64,000 nucleotides of DNA from Solibacillus silvestris_B (GCF_051967575.1 NZ_JBQCJW010000015.1:1-64000), one strand, 5' to 3'; counted from the stretch's first letter, positions 39,820 through 49,788 are shown. The notes: a model not told the origin generated them from the letters alone. Numbers and translations: made by a program.

Positions 39820-41715
39820 ATGGATTTAACGAAAATTTCTAGTCCATCCTTTTTGAAAGACTTGAATAAAAAGCAACTTGAAGCGCTAGCCGGAGATATT
39901 CGCGCTTTTCTGATCGAAAAATGCTCGATAACAGGTGGTCATATCGGCCCGAACTTAGGTGTTGTTGAGCTGACGATTGCATTGCATAAAGCTTTTAACA
40001 GTCCAAAGGATAAATTTTTATGGGATGTCGGACACCAAGCATATGTCCACAAAATTTTAACAGGCCGTGCAAGTCAATTTGATACATTACGCCAGTTCAA
40101 GGGGCTATGCGGTTTCCCGAAGCTTGTTGAAAGCGAGCATGATATGTGGGAAACAGGGCATAGTTCCACATCTTTATCTGCAGCGATGGGTATGGCTGCA
40201 GCGAGAGATATTAAAGGGGACAAAAACTTTGTTGTTCCGATAATCGGTGATGGTGCACTGACTGGCGGGATGGCACTTGAAGCACTCAATCATATCGGCC
40301 ATGAAAAAACGAATATGATCGTCATCTTAAACGATAACGAAATGTCGATTGCACCGAACGTTGGGGCATTGCATGATGTTTTAGGACGACTGCGTACGGC
40401 TAAGGAATATTCGCGTGCGAAGGAAGATTTGGAATCATTAATACACAAAATTCCGATGGTTGGCGATAAGCTGGCTGCTACTGCAGAACGTGTGAAAGAC
40501 AGCTTGAAGTATTTAGTTGTTTCAGGTGTGTTCTTTGAGGAATTAGGATTCAAATATTTAGGTCCGATTGACGGCCACGATTTTGAGTCATTGGAGAAAA
40601 CATTGGACTATGCGAAAAAAGTGCAAGGTCCTGTTTTAGTTCATGTCATTACGAAAAAAGGTAAAGGCTACAAACCTGCGGAAGACGATACAATCGGTAC
40701 TTGGCATGGCACAGGTCCATATAAAATGGAAACGGGTGCCTTCGTGAAATCTTCCACAAAAGGTCCTGCATGGAGCAGCTTAATAGCGGAATCTGTGCGT
40801 AAATGCATGAAGGAAGATAATCGCATTGTAACGATCACCCCGGCAATGCCAGTAGGATCGAAGCTTGAAGGGATTCAGAAGGACTTCCCGAATCGTTTCT
40901 TTGATGTCGGGATTGCAGAACAGCATGCGACAACGATGGCAGCAGGTCTTGCAACACAGCATATGAAACCGTTTTTATCGATTTATTCAACATTTTTACA
41001 GCGCGCTTATGACCAAGTGCTGCATGATATCGCACGCCCGAATCTGAATGTATTTATCGGCATTGACCGTGCAGGATTGGTTGGAGCGGATGGAGAAACA
41101 CATCAAGGGGTATTTGATATTTCATTTTTGCGTCACATACCAAACATCGTATTAATGATGCCAAAAGATGAAAATGAAGGACAGCATATGGTAAAAACAG
41201 CGCTTGAGTACAATGATGGTCCGATCGCACTTCGCTACCCGCGCGGCAACGGTTTAGGGATAGAGATGGATGCGGAAATGAAAGCTCTTCCAATCGGATC
41301 ATGGGAAGTATTGCGTGAAGGAACAGATGCGGTGATTTTAACATTCGGCACGACGATCCCAATGGCATTGCATGCTGCTGAGCAATTGGCTGCACAAGGC
41401 ATTTCCGTTCGTGTTGTGAATGCGCGCTTCATCAAGCCAATGGATGAGGAGATGCTGCATGAAATTATGCAGGCGAATTTACCGATTTTAACGATTGAAG
41501 AAACAATGCTGCAAGGCGGTTTCGGCAGTTCGGTATTAGAATTTGCGTTTGATAAGCAATACCGCAATATACAAATCGATCGAATTGGTATTCCTGATGA
41601 GTTTATAGAGCATGGGGAAGTAGATTTATTATTGGAAGAAATAAACGTGACGGCTGAAGAAGCGGTGAGACGCATTACACAGCTCGTACCGAAAAAACAG
41701 TCGGATAGGGTTTAA
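39820..41715 (+). CDS. dxs: 1-deoxy-D-xylulose-5-phosphate synthase
   Basis: 631 residues. Thiamine diphosphate enzyme with GDGALTGGMALEALNHIG and NDNEMSIAPNVG (cofactor and Mg site, residues about 150-185), pyrimidine domain FDVGIAEQHATTMAAGLA and transketolase C-terminal domain. Condenses pyruvate and glyceraldehyde-3-phosphate, the first step of the MEP isoprenoid pathway. The start at 39820 (MDLTKIS) matches the conserved N-terminus and follows AAAAGGTGTGTGG; an in-frame start 36 bases upstream is possible. The stop is immediately followed by tlyA. Confidence 0.97.
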   Translation: MDLTKISSPSFLKDLNKKQLEALAGDIRAFLIEKCSITGGHIGPNLGVVELTIALHKAFNSPKDKFLWDVGHQAYVHKILTGRASQFDTLRQFKGLCGFPKLVESEHDMWETGHSSTSLSAAMGMAAARDIKGDKNFVVPIIGDGALTGGMALEALNHIGHEKTNMIVILNDNEMSIAPNVGALHDVLGRLRTAKEYSRAKEDLESLIHKIPMVGDKLAATAERVKDSLKYLVVSGVFFEELGFKYLGPIDGHDFESLEKTLDYAKKVQGPVLVHVITKKGKGYKPAEDDTIGTWHGTGPYKMETGAFVKSSTKGPAWSSLIAESVRKCMKEDNRIVTITPAMPVGSKLEGIQKDFPNRFFDVGIAEQHATTMAAGLATQHMKPFLSIYSTFLQRAYDQVLHDIARPNLNVFIGIDRAGLVGADGETHQGVFDISFLRHIPNIVLMMPKDENEGQHMVKTALEYNDGPIALRYPRGNGLGIEMDAEMKALPIGSWEVLREGTDAVILTFGTTIPMALHAAEQLAAQGISVRVVNARFIKPMDEEMLHEIMQANLPILTIEETMLQGGFGSSVLEFAFDKQYRNIQIDRIGIPDEFIEHGEVDLLLEEINVTAEEAVRRITQLVPKKQSDRV

Positions 41716-41721
41716 TGGAGA

Positions 41722-42541
41722 ATGACTAAGCAAAAAAAAGAACGAGTGGATGTATTGCTTGTTGAGCGCAGTTTATGCGAAACACGCGAAAAGGCTAAAC
41801 GGTCCATCATGGCGGGTTTAGTTTTTTCAAATGAGGTCCGCATTGACAAAGCAGGCGAGAAAATTTCGATTGATGCCCCGCTCCAGGTAAAAGGCTCGCA
41901 ATTAAAATATGTATCACGCGGCGGACTAAAGCTCGAAAAGGCGCTTGAAATTTTTGATATGGCCGTGGAAGGCAAGCTTATGCTGGAATATTGGTTCATC
42001 AACAGGCGGCTTTACGGATTGTGCGCTGCAAAATGGGGCGCTGCATTGCTATGCATTAGATGTCGGCTCCAATCAGCTTGCATGGAAAATTCGTTCGGAT
42101 GAGCGTGTAACCGTTATGGAAAAAACGAATTTCCGCTATACAAAGCCAGAAGATTTAGTGGAGGGCTTGCCGAATTTCGCGACAATAGATGTTTCGTTTA
42201 TTTCCTTATCTCTTATTCTGCCGGTTTTGAAAACGGTTTTGCTGCAGGGCGGAGATGTAATGGCCCTTGTAAAGCCGCAATTTGAGGCAGGTCGGGAAAA
42301 CGTAGGGAAAAAAGGTATTGTCCGTGAGCCGAAAGTTCATCTGGCTGTTTTGGAAGAAACCGCAAAAATGGCGACAGAGCTTGGTTTTATTGTAAAAGAT
42401 GCGTCCTATTCCCCAATAACAGGCGGAGAAGGCAATATTGAATTTTTATTCCATCTGTACAATCCGCATGACGGAGAGCAAGTGGATGCCTTTACGGATT
42501 TTGGCCGAATTGTCGAAGAAGCACATCGAAATTTAAAATGA
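41722..42541 (+). pseudogene. tlyA: TlyA/YqxC-type rRNA methyltransferase, frameshifted
   Basis: Two overlapping frames together encode a full TlyA of about 272 residues: an S4 RNA-binding domain (VDVLLVERSLCETREKAKRSIMAG, residues 8-65) in one frame and the FtsJ-like methyltransferase domain (NIGSSTGGFTDCALQNGA, ALDVGSNQLAWKIRSDERV, through FGRIVEEAHRNLK) in the other. The break lies at 41986-41990: GGAATATTGG where a related gene would read GGATATTGG (Leu-Asp-Ile-Gly-Ser-Ser), so one extra A. TlyA makes 2'-O-methylcytidine in 16S/23S rRNA; the B. subtilis YqxC is a homologue. As read, the product would be 126 residues, lacking the methyltransferase. Either a one-base assembly error or a real inactivating indel. 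Confidence 0.88.
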
Positions 42542-42545
42542 TGGA

Positions 42546-42589
42546 AAAGCTGTGTTAAAAGCCAAAGCAACTTTTAACATAGCTTTTTT
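42546..42589 (+). terminator. Terminator after tlyA
   Basis: AAAGCTGTGTTAAAAG and CTTTTAACATAGCTTT pair with one mismatch around a nine-base loop, followed by a T run. Confidence 0.92.
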
Positions 42590-42765
42590 GTCATGATTAT
42601 TTTCGCAAAAGCTATATGAAACTAGTTATTGAGTTTTTGGGTATAAAATACTAAAAACGGTTCTTTTTTTATATTCCTGAAATAAATATAATTTCCATTG
42701 AACTATTCTAATTAATTATATAGTATAATTTATAGACAATATGAAACTTAGAGGATGACTTAAGT

Positions 42766-43818
42766 GTGATATATAAACTTTCCGAATTATCTCTATTTCT
42801 CCTGCTCATACTATTCCTCGCTTCCTGCCAAAAGGAAGAGCCTAATTTCCAACCATTACCATCAAACGCTCGATTTATCGATACATATTTGATTGAACAA
42901 GGATGGCTTCAAACAGATTTAAGCGAAAATAAAAATGTTTATTTATCAGAATCGATTGGTCTTTGGATGCAGTATTTACTTAAGATTGGCGATCAGCAAC
43001 GTTTTGAAGAGCAAGTAAAAATATTAACGAATCACTTTATTACAGACGATTCCTTAATTTCCTGGCGTTATTCCGATGGCCAAGCGTCGCGAACGAATGC
43101 GTTAATTGATGATTTTCGCATAATGGCAGCATTGAATAAAGCGGGCGAAATGTGGGATAAGAAAAAATACAAAAATCTGGCGAAAGCGATTGGGAAAAGC
43201 ATCGTCGCTTTTCAATTAAAGGATGGAACTTTTATTGATTTTTATGATGGGACATCCTCAAATGATGTTCTTACATTATCGTATTTAGATCCGGGAGCCA
43301 TTTTGTTTTTGCAGCAGGAAAAGTTATTGACCGCTGAGCAAGCAACTGTAAATTTGAATTTGCTGAAGGAAATACCGATGCAAAGCGGGTTATATGCACA
43401 GCGTTTTTATCCGTTGGAGCACCGGTTTGAATATGATCGGGAAGTCAATCTCATCGATCAATATTACATAGCGTACCACCGCATTCTTGCCGGTATACCG
43501 ATAGAGGAAATAATCAGCTTTACGAAGCAAATGCTGACAGAGCATGGCAAGCTATATGGCCGCATCGATGCCGAAAGCAAACAATTCACAGTCGACTATG
43601 AATCACCTGCTGTTTACGCATTAGCCTATATGGCGATGGAACGTGCAGGTGAACAAAAACTTGCACAGCAGCTGCTTTTGAATATGGAGCAATTGAAAGT
43701 AAATGATAGTAAAAGCGAATATTTCGGAGGCTATATAGATATGTCAACCCGACAAACGCATTTTTTTGATAATATACTCCCATTACTGGCAGAGGCAGGT
43801 ACTGGCAATGAAAAATAA
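42766..43818 (+). CDS. ydaJ: Glycoside hydrolase family 8-like lipoprotein (YdaJ-like)
   Basis: 350 residues. A signal peptide ends in lipobox LASC (Cys21). The rest resembles the (alpha/alpha)6 barrel of GH8 enzymes (bacterial cellulases such as BcsZ): SESIGLWMQYLL supplies the general acid Glu62 and NALIDDFRIMAAL the Asp115/Asp116 region. GTG start after AGAGGATG. First gene of a five-gene block in the order of B. subtilis ydaJ-K-L-M-N, linked to c-di-GMP-dependent exopolysaccharide. A surface lipoprotein hydrolase here would trim or release polymer. Overlaps the next gene. Confidence 0.87.
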   Translation: MIYKLSELSLFLLLILFLASCQKEEPNFQPLPSNARFIDTYLIEQGWLQTDLSENKNVYLSESIGLWMQYLLKIGDQQRFEEQVKILTNHFITDDSLISWRYSDGQASRTNALIDDFRIMAALNKAGEMWDKKKYKNLAKAIGKSIVAFQLKDGTFIDFYDGTSSNDVLTLSYLDPGAILFLQQEKLLTAEQATVNLNLLKEIPMQSGLYAQRFYPLEHRFEYDREVNLIDQYYIAYHRILAGIPIEEIISFTKQMLTEHGKLYGRIDAESKQFTVDYESPAVYALAYMAMERAGEQKLAQQLLLNMEQLKVNDSKSEYFGGYIDMSTRQTHFFDNILPLLAEAGTGNEK

Positions 43819-44659
43819 TAATAAAACCATTTTATTAATCCAGATGCTCTGTTTAGTTTGTATTCAGTCGATATTTTTATATATTATTGATACGGATAAA
43901 ATAGAGCAATTATTACTCGTCGTATTATTAATAATTGTTATTGCTGTCACACTCTTTACAGGTACACTTGGCGGACTGATTTTTAGTTTGTTCATCATTT
44001 TTTGCGCGGGAACGATTTTGCTCCTGCAATCGGGAACAGCTTTAATCGGCAGCTGGCAAACGATTACGGTCGATCAATTTCTTCAGTTCGGAGTCATCTT
44101 GATTGTCTCCATATTGCTGACAGGCTCCATTCAGGAAAAAATAACAGGATTAATGAAGCAAAATGCCAAATTGCAAAATGATCTGCAGCAATTTGTTTCG
44201 ATTGATGTGGATACATCGTTCGATTCGGCGCAAAGGATGGAAGTTGAAGTGAAAAGGGAATTGAGCAGGATTAATCGCCATGGCGGCAGATTCACAATAT
44301 TGCTGTTTCAAATCGATTATTTTGAGGAATTTCAGCAAGTGTATGGTCACAAGGAAGTACAGCATCTTTTAAAATGCATCGGAAATAGAGTGAACAGTCT
44401 TGTAAGAACGACCGACAGAAAGTTTAGGCTTGATAATAATCGTTTTGCGCTTTTACTAATCGAGACGAAAAAAACATCAATCGAAATCATTATTGATAAT
44501 CTATCAAACGGTTTACAAGAACATGAACTATTGAACGGCAAAAAAGTGACGCTCACTTTCCATATGAGCTTTGAAGAATGCAATAGCGATATGGAAAATA
44601 TCGATTACGATACATTAATGGCCGACTTGGAAAGCGAGATTGTTTTTTATGCGATGTAA
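43808..44659 (+). CDS. ydaK: Membrane degenerate-GGDEF c-di-GMP receptor candidate (YdaK-like)
   Basis: 283 residues: about four N-terminal helices (residues 8-115), a short coiled-coil linker and a C-terminal GGDEF-fold domain. The catalytic GGDEF position reads DNNRF (residues 209-213), so it cannot make c-di-GMP. The RxxD allosteric site is intact as RTTD (residues 200-203), exactly five residues before the degenerate motif, the spacing used by c-di-GMP-binding I-sites. Known parallels are PelD and B. subtilis YdaK. Predicted to switch on the glycosyltransferase encoded downstream. ATG lies inside the ydaJ end, so it is coupled. Confidence 0.88.
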   Translation: MKNNNKTILLIQMLCLVCIQSIFLYIIDTDKIEQLLLVVLLIIVIAVTLFTGTLGGLIFSLFIIFCAGTILLLQSGTALIGSWQTITVDQFLQFGVILIVSILLTGSIQEKITGLMKQNAKLQNDLQQFVSIDVDTSFDSAQRMEVEVKRELSRINRHGGRFTILLFQIDYFEEFQQVYGHKEVQHLLKCIGNRVNSLVRTTDRKFRLDNNRFALLLIETKKTSIEIIIDNLSNGLQEHELLNGKKVTLTFHMSFEECNSDMENIDYDTLMADLESEIVFYAM

Positions 44660-46295
44660 AGCCGTTATTACTATATTGTCACTTTGCATGTTCATCAGTA
44701 TATTCCCGCATAGCATAGATGCAAAAGGCTCACATGAAACGGGAGCCGTCACTTTTATATATGAAGCGAACACCGAGCAGGAATACGCAACCGTTCGATT
44801 GATTGAAGCGAATTTAAGCGGGCTTTTTGATGAAGTCATCATGCAATCATTTGAAGAGGCGGAAGAGGGTCCGATTCAATCAGATGTAGTTGTTGGCTAT
44901 ACCCGAAATGCGGCCACTTCAGAACATGCTGTTTTACAGCAAAATTTGGCGAACTATAATGGGCCAGTGATTGCGCTAGGGCAGTTTTTTAAAGTTGCGC
45001 CACAATTTCCGGATTGGGAGAGCAAAAGCTATATTCCAGTTCATACAATCGCAAATATGACTTTACATAAGCTGTACATGCTGCGTCATGTGCAAATCGA
45101 TTCAAGTTCACAAGTATTGCAATATGCGAAAGGCTACAATGAAGAAGTGCCGTTAATCGTGCAGCATAATGAGCACCGGGCACTTTTTTTGGAGCATTAC
45201 ACTGAGCTGGAAGCCCAAATTTTAATGAATGGTTTATTCAATTTATATAGTGAAAAGTATGAGGACCTCTCGCATCCTTCATATATTGTAGTTGAACATA
45301 TAAATCCATTGACCGATACTGAAAAACTAACAGAAGTAGCGAATGAATTCATCGATAGAAATATTCCACTCGTTTTAAGTGTTTCATCGATTTATATGAA
45401 TGATGAATCGAATAAGAGTGCCGCATTGTCCGATTCGGAGCCGCTTGTGCGGTTATTGGCTGAACTCCAGCGGCAAGGGGCTATCATTGTCGTCAATGAT
45501 TATATCGATTATGGTATAAATGCGAATAATGATGAAGGAATAGCGGTCGATACGGAGCAAGCTTTTGCTGATTTTGACCACGTTTCAGGGCTAACGGTGT
45601 CACAATCAAATGGGCAGCATGCCAGTTCAATAGGAAAAAGCAATTTTTCGACCGCGATTCAAATATTGGTGCAGAAAGATTTATTTCCGGCTGCTTTTTA
45701 CAGTCAAAATGATCGCTTATTGCAAGCGGATTATTTGGAAATGGCCGATTATACGTCTACATTTTTCGGGAAGCTTTCATTATCCGACGACGCCTCGATT
45801 GAAAAACAGGGTCCCTTTTTCATTAGCGAGCCAATCTTACTGAATCGTCAAAAGTTATTTCCTATTACATTAAGCGCTCCGCAGTATAATTATGATGATC
45901 CATTGTTGGCGATGAAAAATGAAATCGGCCGTATTATGCAAGTGGACAATGCCGTTTTAAGCACTACGTTTTCAATGTATGACGAACTGTCCACTTTATC
46001 GGCGATTCTTTCGACTTTTGAAAATGTCCCCAATATGCAGTGGTATGATTTTCAGCAAGAACCCTTCCATATACAAACCGATAAATTTCAAATCGAAAAT
46101 GAAGAAGGTATTTATAAAGTGCAATCAAGCTGGACAACAATTGACGAACTGAAATGGAGATTCCGTGACCGTCCACTGGAAATTATTTTATGGGTGCTTG
46201 TCTTTTTGCCAATCGCCTTTGTCATCTTGTTTACAGGCAATATTTTCTTTTTAAGATTGCGCTATCGAAAAAATTTATTTGAGGAGAGAACATAA
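44649..46295 (+). CDS. ydaL: DUF2334 polysaccharide deacetylase-like membrane protein (YdaL-like)
   Basis: 548 residues: signal peptide (ITILSLCMFISIF), large extracytoplasmic region and one C-terminal helix (LEIILWVLVFLPIAFVILF). A DUF2334-like core is suggested by VVEHINPLTDTEKLTEVANEFIDRNIPLVLSVSSIYMN, but the usual metal-binding IRIDD-type motif reads VEHINP, so deacetylase activity is doubtful. The start chosen is the ATG at 44649; an in-frame TTG lies three codons upstream. It begins within the end of the ydaK-like gene. Position matches ydaL in the polysaccharide locus. Confidence 0.8.
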   Translation: MRCKAVITILSLCMFISIFPHSIDAKGSHETGAVTFIYEANTEQEYATVRLIEANLSGLFDEVIMQSFEEAEEGPIQSDVVVGYTRNAATSEHAVLQQNLANYNGPVIALGQFFKVAPQFPDWESKSYIPVHTIANMTLHKLYMLRHVQIDSSSQVLQYAKGYNEEVPLIVQHNEHRALFLEHYTELEAQILMNGLFNLYSEKYEDLSHPSYIVVEHINPLTDTEKLTEVANEFIDRNIPLVLSVSSIYMNDESNKSAALSDSEPLVRLLAELQRQGAIIVVNDYIDYGINANNDEGIAVDTEQAFADFDHVSGLTVSQSNGQHASSIGKSNFSTAIQILVQKDLFPAAFYSQNDRLLQADYLEMADYTSTFFGKLSLSDDASIEKQGPFFISEPILLNRQKLFPITLSAPQYNYDDPLLAMKNEIGRIMQVDNAVLSTTFSMYDELSTLSAILSTFENVPNMQWYDFQQEPFHIQTDKFQIENEEGIYKVQSSWTTIDELKWRFRDRPLEIILWVLVFLPIAFVILFTGNIFFLRLRYRKNLFEERT

Positions 46296-47566
46296 TGGCA
46301 AATATCCTATTTTATACGTCGCTATTTCTAATTTGGATTATGTTGCTCTATCATATGTTTCTTGCACAAGGCGGCTATCTGCACTACAAACGATACCGGC
46401 AGGAAATACCGACATGGGATAAAAAACTGCGCGCGCTGCCGCAAGTGCCGAAAGTTTCTGTTTTTATTCCCGCACATAACGAAGAAATGGTTATTGCGCA
46501 AACATTAAAGGCGATGGTCCGTCTTAATTATCCGAAAGACCGGCTGGAAATTATACTGATTTGCGATAATTGCAGCGACCGGACGAAGGAAATAGGCGAA
46601 TCGTTTGTAAAAGATTTTCCGTTTTTGCGTGTAATCGAAACAGAGGACCCTTTAAAAGGCCGCGGGAAGGCGACTGCCTTAAACTATGCGCTGCAAAATT
46701 CTTCAGGGGATATTGTCGTTGTATATGATGCGGACAATACACCGGAAAAGGATGCGTTATGGTATTTAGTGATGGGGCTTGTCAATGATGATAAAGCGGC
46801 AGCAATGGTCGGGAAGTTCCGTGTCATAAATGCAAAAAAAACATGGCTCACACACTTCATTAACATTGAGACAATCTGCTTTCAATGGATGGCGCAAGCA
46901 GGACGGTGGTTTTGGTTTGGTGTTGCGACAATTCCAGGCACAAACTTCGCTATAAGACGGAGTGTAATCGAGCAATTAGGCGGCTGGGATGCAAATGCGA
47001 TGGCAGAGGATACGGAATTGACGATTCGGGTATATGATTTAGGCTACCATATACGATTTTTCCCGGCAGCTATAACATGGGAGCAGGAGCCGGAAGTGTT
47101 TCGTGTTTGGTGGAAGCAGCGAACACGGTGGGCTCGTGGCAACCAATATGTTGTGCTGAAATTTATCCGTAAAATTTTTAGCTTGCGGCAAAAGCGCATT
47201 ATGTTTGATATTTTCTATTTTTTCTTCACATACTTTTTATTTTTCTTCGGTGTGATCATGTCAAACTTAATATTTGTCGTCAATATGTTTATTGATTTAA
47301 ATTTATCGGTCGGCAATATAGCGATCGTACTTTGGATTATTGCGTTTTTGCTGTTTTTGACTGAAGTGATGATTACATTGAGCATCGAACGTAACCAGCT
47401 TACGTGGCGCAATATTTTGTATGTATTAGCAATGTATTTTACATATTCGCAAATGTGGATTGTTTTAGTTGTGCACTCACTGTTTTTGGAAATAAAGCGC
47501 GTCATAAAAAAGGAAGACCACAAATGGTATAAAACAGAGCGGTTTTCGGTAAAGGGGGATAAGTAA
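46295..47566 (+). CDS. ydaM: Processive glycosyltransferase, BcsA-like (YdaM-like)
   Basis: 423 residues. One N-terminal helix, a GT2 catalytic domain and three to four C-terminal helices. Motifs: VFIPAHNEEM, DNCSDRT, VYDADNTPEKDALW (DxD), MAEDTELTIR (TED-like) and QRTRWARGNQYV (QxxRW), the set that marks processive synthases such as cellulose and poly-GlcNAc synthase. It lacks a PilZ domain, so c-di-GMP control must come from the separate degenerate GGDEF protein. ATG overlaps the upstream stop (TAATG) after GAGGAGAG. It would build and extrude the polymer at the membrane. Confidence 0.92.
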   Translation: MANILFYTSLFLIWIMLLYHMFLAQGGYLHYKRYRQEIPTWDKKLRALPQVPKVSVFIPAHNEEMVIAQTLKAMVRLNYPKDRLEIILICDNCSDRTKEIGESFVKDFPFLRVIETEDPLKGRGKATALNYALQNSSGDIVVVYDADNTPEKDALWYLVMGLVNDDKAAAMVGKFRVINAKKTWLTHFINIETICFQWMAQAGRWFWFGVATIPGTNFAIRRSVIEQLGGWDANAMAEDTELTIRVYDLGYHIRFFPAAITWEQEPEVFRVWWKQRTRWARGNQYVVLKFIRKIFSLRQKRIMFDIFYFFFTYFLFFFGVIMSNLIFVVNMFIDLNLSVGNIAIVLWIIAFLLFLTEVMITLSIERNQLTWRNILYVLAMYFTYSQMWIVLVVHSLFLEIKRVIKKEDHKWYKTERFSVKGDK

Positions 47567-47567
47567 T

Positions 47568-49589
47568 ATGAAGCATTTATTAAGCGTGTTGTTTGGCTTC
47601 ATCGCTTTTCTTGTATTTCAAACGACTGTCTTGGCAGTGGAAGTTAAATTGCCGATTGAAGGTGTAAGCGAAACGACAAGAAGTCCTTTATTCACGGAAG
47701 AAGTGACATTGGAAGGTGAGTCAGGGGAAGTTGAGTTTGTCTATGAACTGTTGGAAACGCAGCAAGCAGAAGGACAAAAATTGCAACTGTATTTCAATCA
47801 TTCACAATTATTGATCGCTCCTTCTTCATTGACTGTAGCAATTGATGGGGTGGCGGTCCAATCAATAGGACTTGACCGAAAGCAAACGGAATTAGCCGTC
47901 ATTTTGCCAAGCAATGCATTGAAGGAAGGTTCCCATACGATTTCAATTAAATATGCAGGCATTTTGAAAGAGGGGATTTGCGTTGAGCAAAATACAAGCG
48001 GGAATTGGCTCACATTGGAAATCGCCTCCTTTATAGATATTCATGCGACGGTGCATGGACAGCTGCGGGACTTAAACCAATACCCAGCTTATTTTGTCGG
48101 GACTGATACGAGAAATACGCAAATTATCGTCCCGGACGAGCCGACATTAAAAACGCTTAATGCAGCATTGCAGTTGACAAATTACTTGTCCAGCAGCTCG
48201 GCATACAACAAAGTCAAACTATTAAAAGAATCGCAAGTAAAAATGATTACCCATGCAACGGTTATAATCGGACAGGAAAATCAGTTCAAAAATGCATGGC
48301 TGAACGAGCTCATCGATAAAGGAAAAGCGGACGACGGGTTGTCTCTTTCTATACAGCCAATCACTGTAAAGCAATCGGCTTCGAAAAATGTGCTTGTCAT
48401 TACAGGAAAAGACGATGCGGAATTCGAAAAAATTGGTGTATTAACGGAAGATTCCTTTGTTAAGCAATTGCAAGGCAGCCGATTAACGGTTACAAACATG
48501 CCAGTATCGCAAGAAAACACGGATAGAAATAAAATAGCGTTTAAAACGATGGGTATTCCGAGCATGACATTAGGCTATGGGAAAACAAGTTCGGATACAT
48601 ATTATTATTATATGCCGTACTACCCATTCAGCGATATGAAAGCCAGTATTCAATTGCATTTGAAAATTTCTGAAACGATTCAATCGAGTCAATCAGAAAA
48701 AAACAATCCATCGGAGGAATTAGTGCTCCTCGTAAATGAGGTGCCGCACAGCATTGATTTGCGTGAAGTGAAACGTGATAAAAATGGCGATATTTTTGTC
48801 GAAGTTCCGCTAAGCAGTTCGGTTTTCACACAATCTACTTTAATGCGCATTCAGCTTGCCGCAAATGGTCTGCATGAAAAAACGCAATGTATACAATCCG
48901 ATCAGGCAAAATGGGTGTATATTGATGAAGCAAGTGCCATAAATTTCAATGTTGACAAGCAAACAGTGGCAGAATTTAATTTTCGCTTCTTTCCTTTTCC
49001 GAACAGCGATGAATCTGTGATGGTTGTAGTGCCGGAGCAATATCGCTGGTCCGATCTTTTAGCTGTTTATGAAGCACTTACAATCAATAATAAATTGCCT
49101 ACTATTACGCTCGTACAGTCCGGGAAAGTGACAGAGGCTGATTTGAAAAATGGTCATGTGCTATTTATAGGTGGTAAAAAACAGCATAAACAATTACAGG
49201 ATGAGGTGTTGGTCGTCCATTATAACGACAATATACCTGATTTGACAGAGCATGGATTTTTCAATGTATCACAATTTGCTTTTATCCAAAATAATCCTTG
49301 GAATGAAGATTTCGCTTTAGTCGTTTTGGATGCGATCGGGGACGCTGATCAATATGCTCCGAAAGAATTTATGACGAGCTTAAAACTATTAGGAGAAAAT
49401 GCGAAAATTGCGGTCAACGGCAATGCAGGAAAAGTTTTTACGAATGAAGCAGAAGTAACGGAAAAAAACTTTTCCCAGGCATTCACGTCGAATATGCTCG
49501 ATAGCAACAGTTTCTATTTATTTTTCATCTTATTTTTCATCGTCATCGCAATGATTATTTATGTGTGGCGAAAAAAGAAAAAGAAATAA
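47568..49589 (+). CDS. ydaN: BcsB-like polysaccharide export subunit (YdaN-like)
   Basis: 673 residues: signal peptide (FGFIAFLVFQTTVLA), repeated jelly-roll/ferredoxin-like modules (VELPLPIEG-type start, LPSNALKEGSHTISIKY, GICVEQNTSGNWLTLE) and a C-terminal helix (FYLFFILFFIVIAMIIYVW) followed by a Lys-rich tail. This matches BcsB, the membrane-anchored extracytoplasmic partner that guides cellulose out of BcsA. ATG directly after the ydaM-like stop, with AAGGGGGAT upstream. Last gene of the locus, with a strong terminator behind it. Confidence 0.88.
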   Translation: MKHLLSVLFGFIAFLVFQTTVLAVEVKLPIEGVSETTRSPLFTEEVTLEGESGEVEFVYELLETQQAEGQKLQLYFNHSQLLIAPSSLTVAIDGVAVQSIGLDRKQTELAVILPSNALKEGSHTISIKYAGILKEGICVEQNTSGNWLTLEIASFIDIHATVHGQLRDLNQYPAYFVGTDTRNTQIIVPDEPTLKTLNAALQLTNYLSSSSAYNKVKLLKESQVKMITHATVIIGQENQFKNAWLNELIDKGKADDGLSLSIQPITVKQSASKNVLVITGKDDAEFEKIGVLTEDSFVKQLQGSRLTVTNMPVSQENTDRNKIAFKTMGIPSMTLGYGKTSSDTYYYYMPYYPFSDMKASIQLHLKISETIQSSQSEKNNPSEELVLLVNEVPHSIDLREVKRDKNGDIFVEVPLSSSVFTQSTLMRIQLAANGLHEKTQCIQSDQAKWVYIDEASAINFNVDKQTVAEFNFRFFPFPNSDESVMVVVPEQYRWSDLLAVYEALTINNKLPTITLVQSGKVTEADLKNGHVLFIGGKKQHKQLQDEVLVVHYNDNIPDLTEHGFFNVSQFAFIQNNPWNEDFALVVLDAIGDADQYAPKEFMTSLKLLGENAKIAVNGNAGKVFTNEAEVTEKNFSQAFTSNMLDSNSFYLFFILFFIVIAMIIYVWRKKKKK

Positions 49590-49598
49590 AGGTTTGAA

Positions 49599-49656
49599 AG
49601 GGAACGGCTTCGTATAGTTGGTCACACAATTTATACGAAAAGCGGTCCCTTTTTTT
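49599..49656 (+). terminator. Terminator after the polysaccharide locus
   Basis: AGGGAACGGCTTCGTATA and TATACGAAAAGCGGTCCCT pair with two small irregularities around a 15-base loop, followed by a run of T. Confidence 0.88.
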
Positions 49657-49788
49657 GATTCGAAAAGTGGAAAGTGGTTGATAAAAAGGGATTTTTGAAC
49701 GTATGTACGGTTTTTTCTTGTTTTTCTTTTATGCAAATGGTAGTGTAAATATACATATATTCCTATCTATTTTAATGAGGTGACTTTT

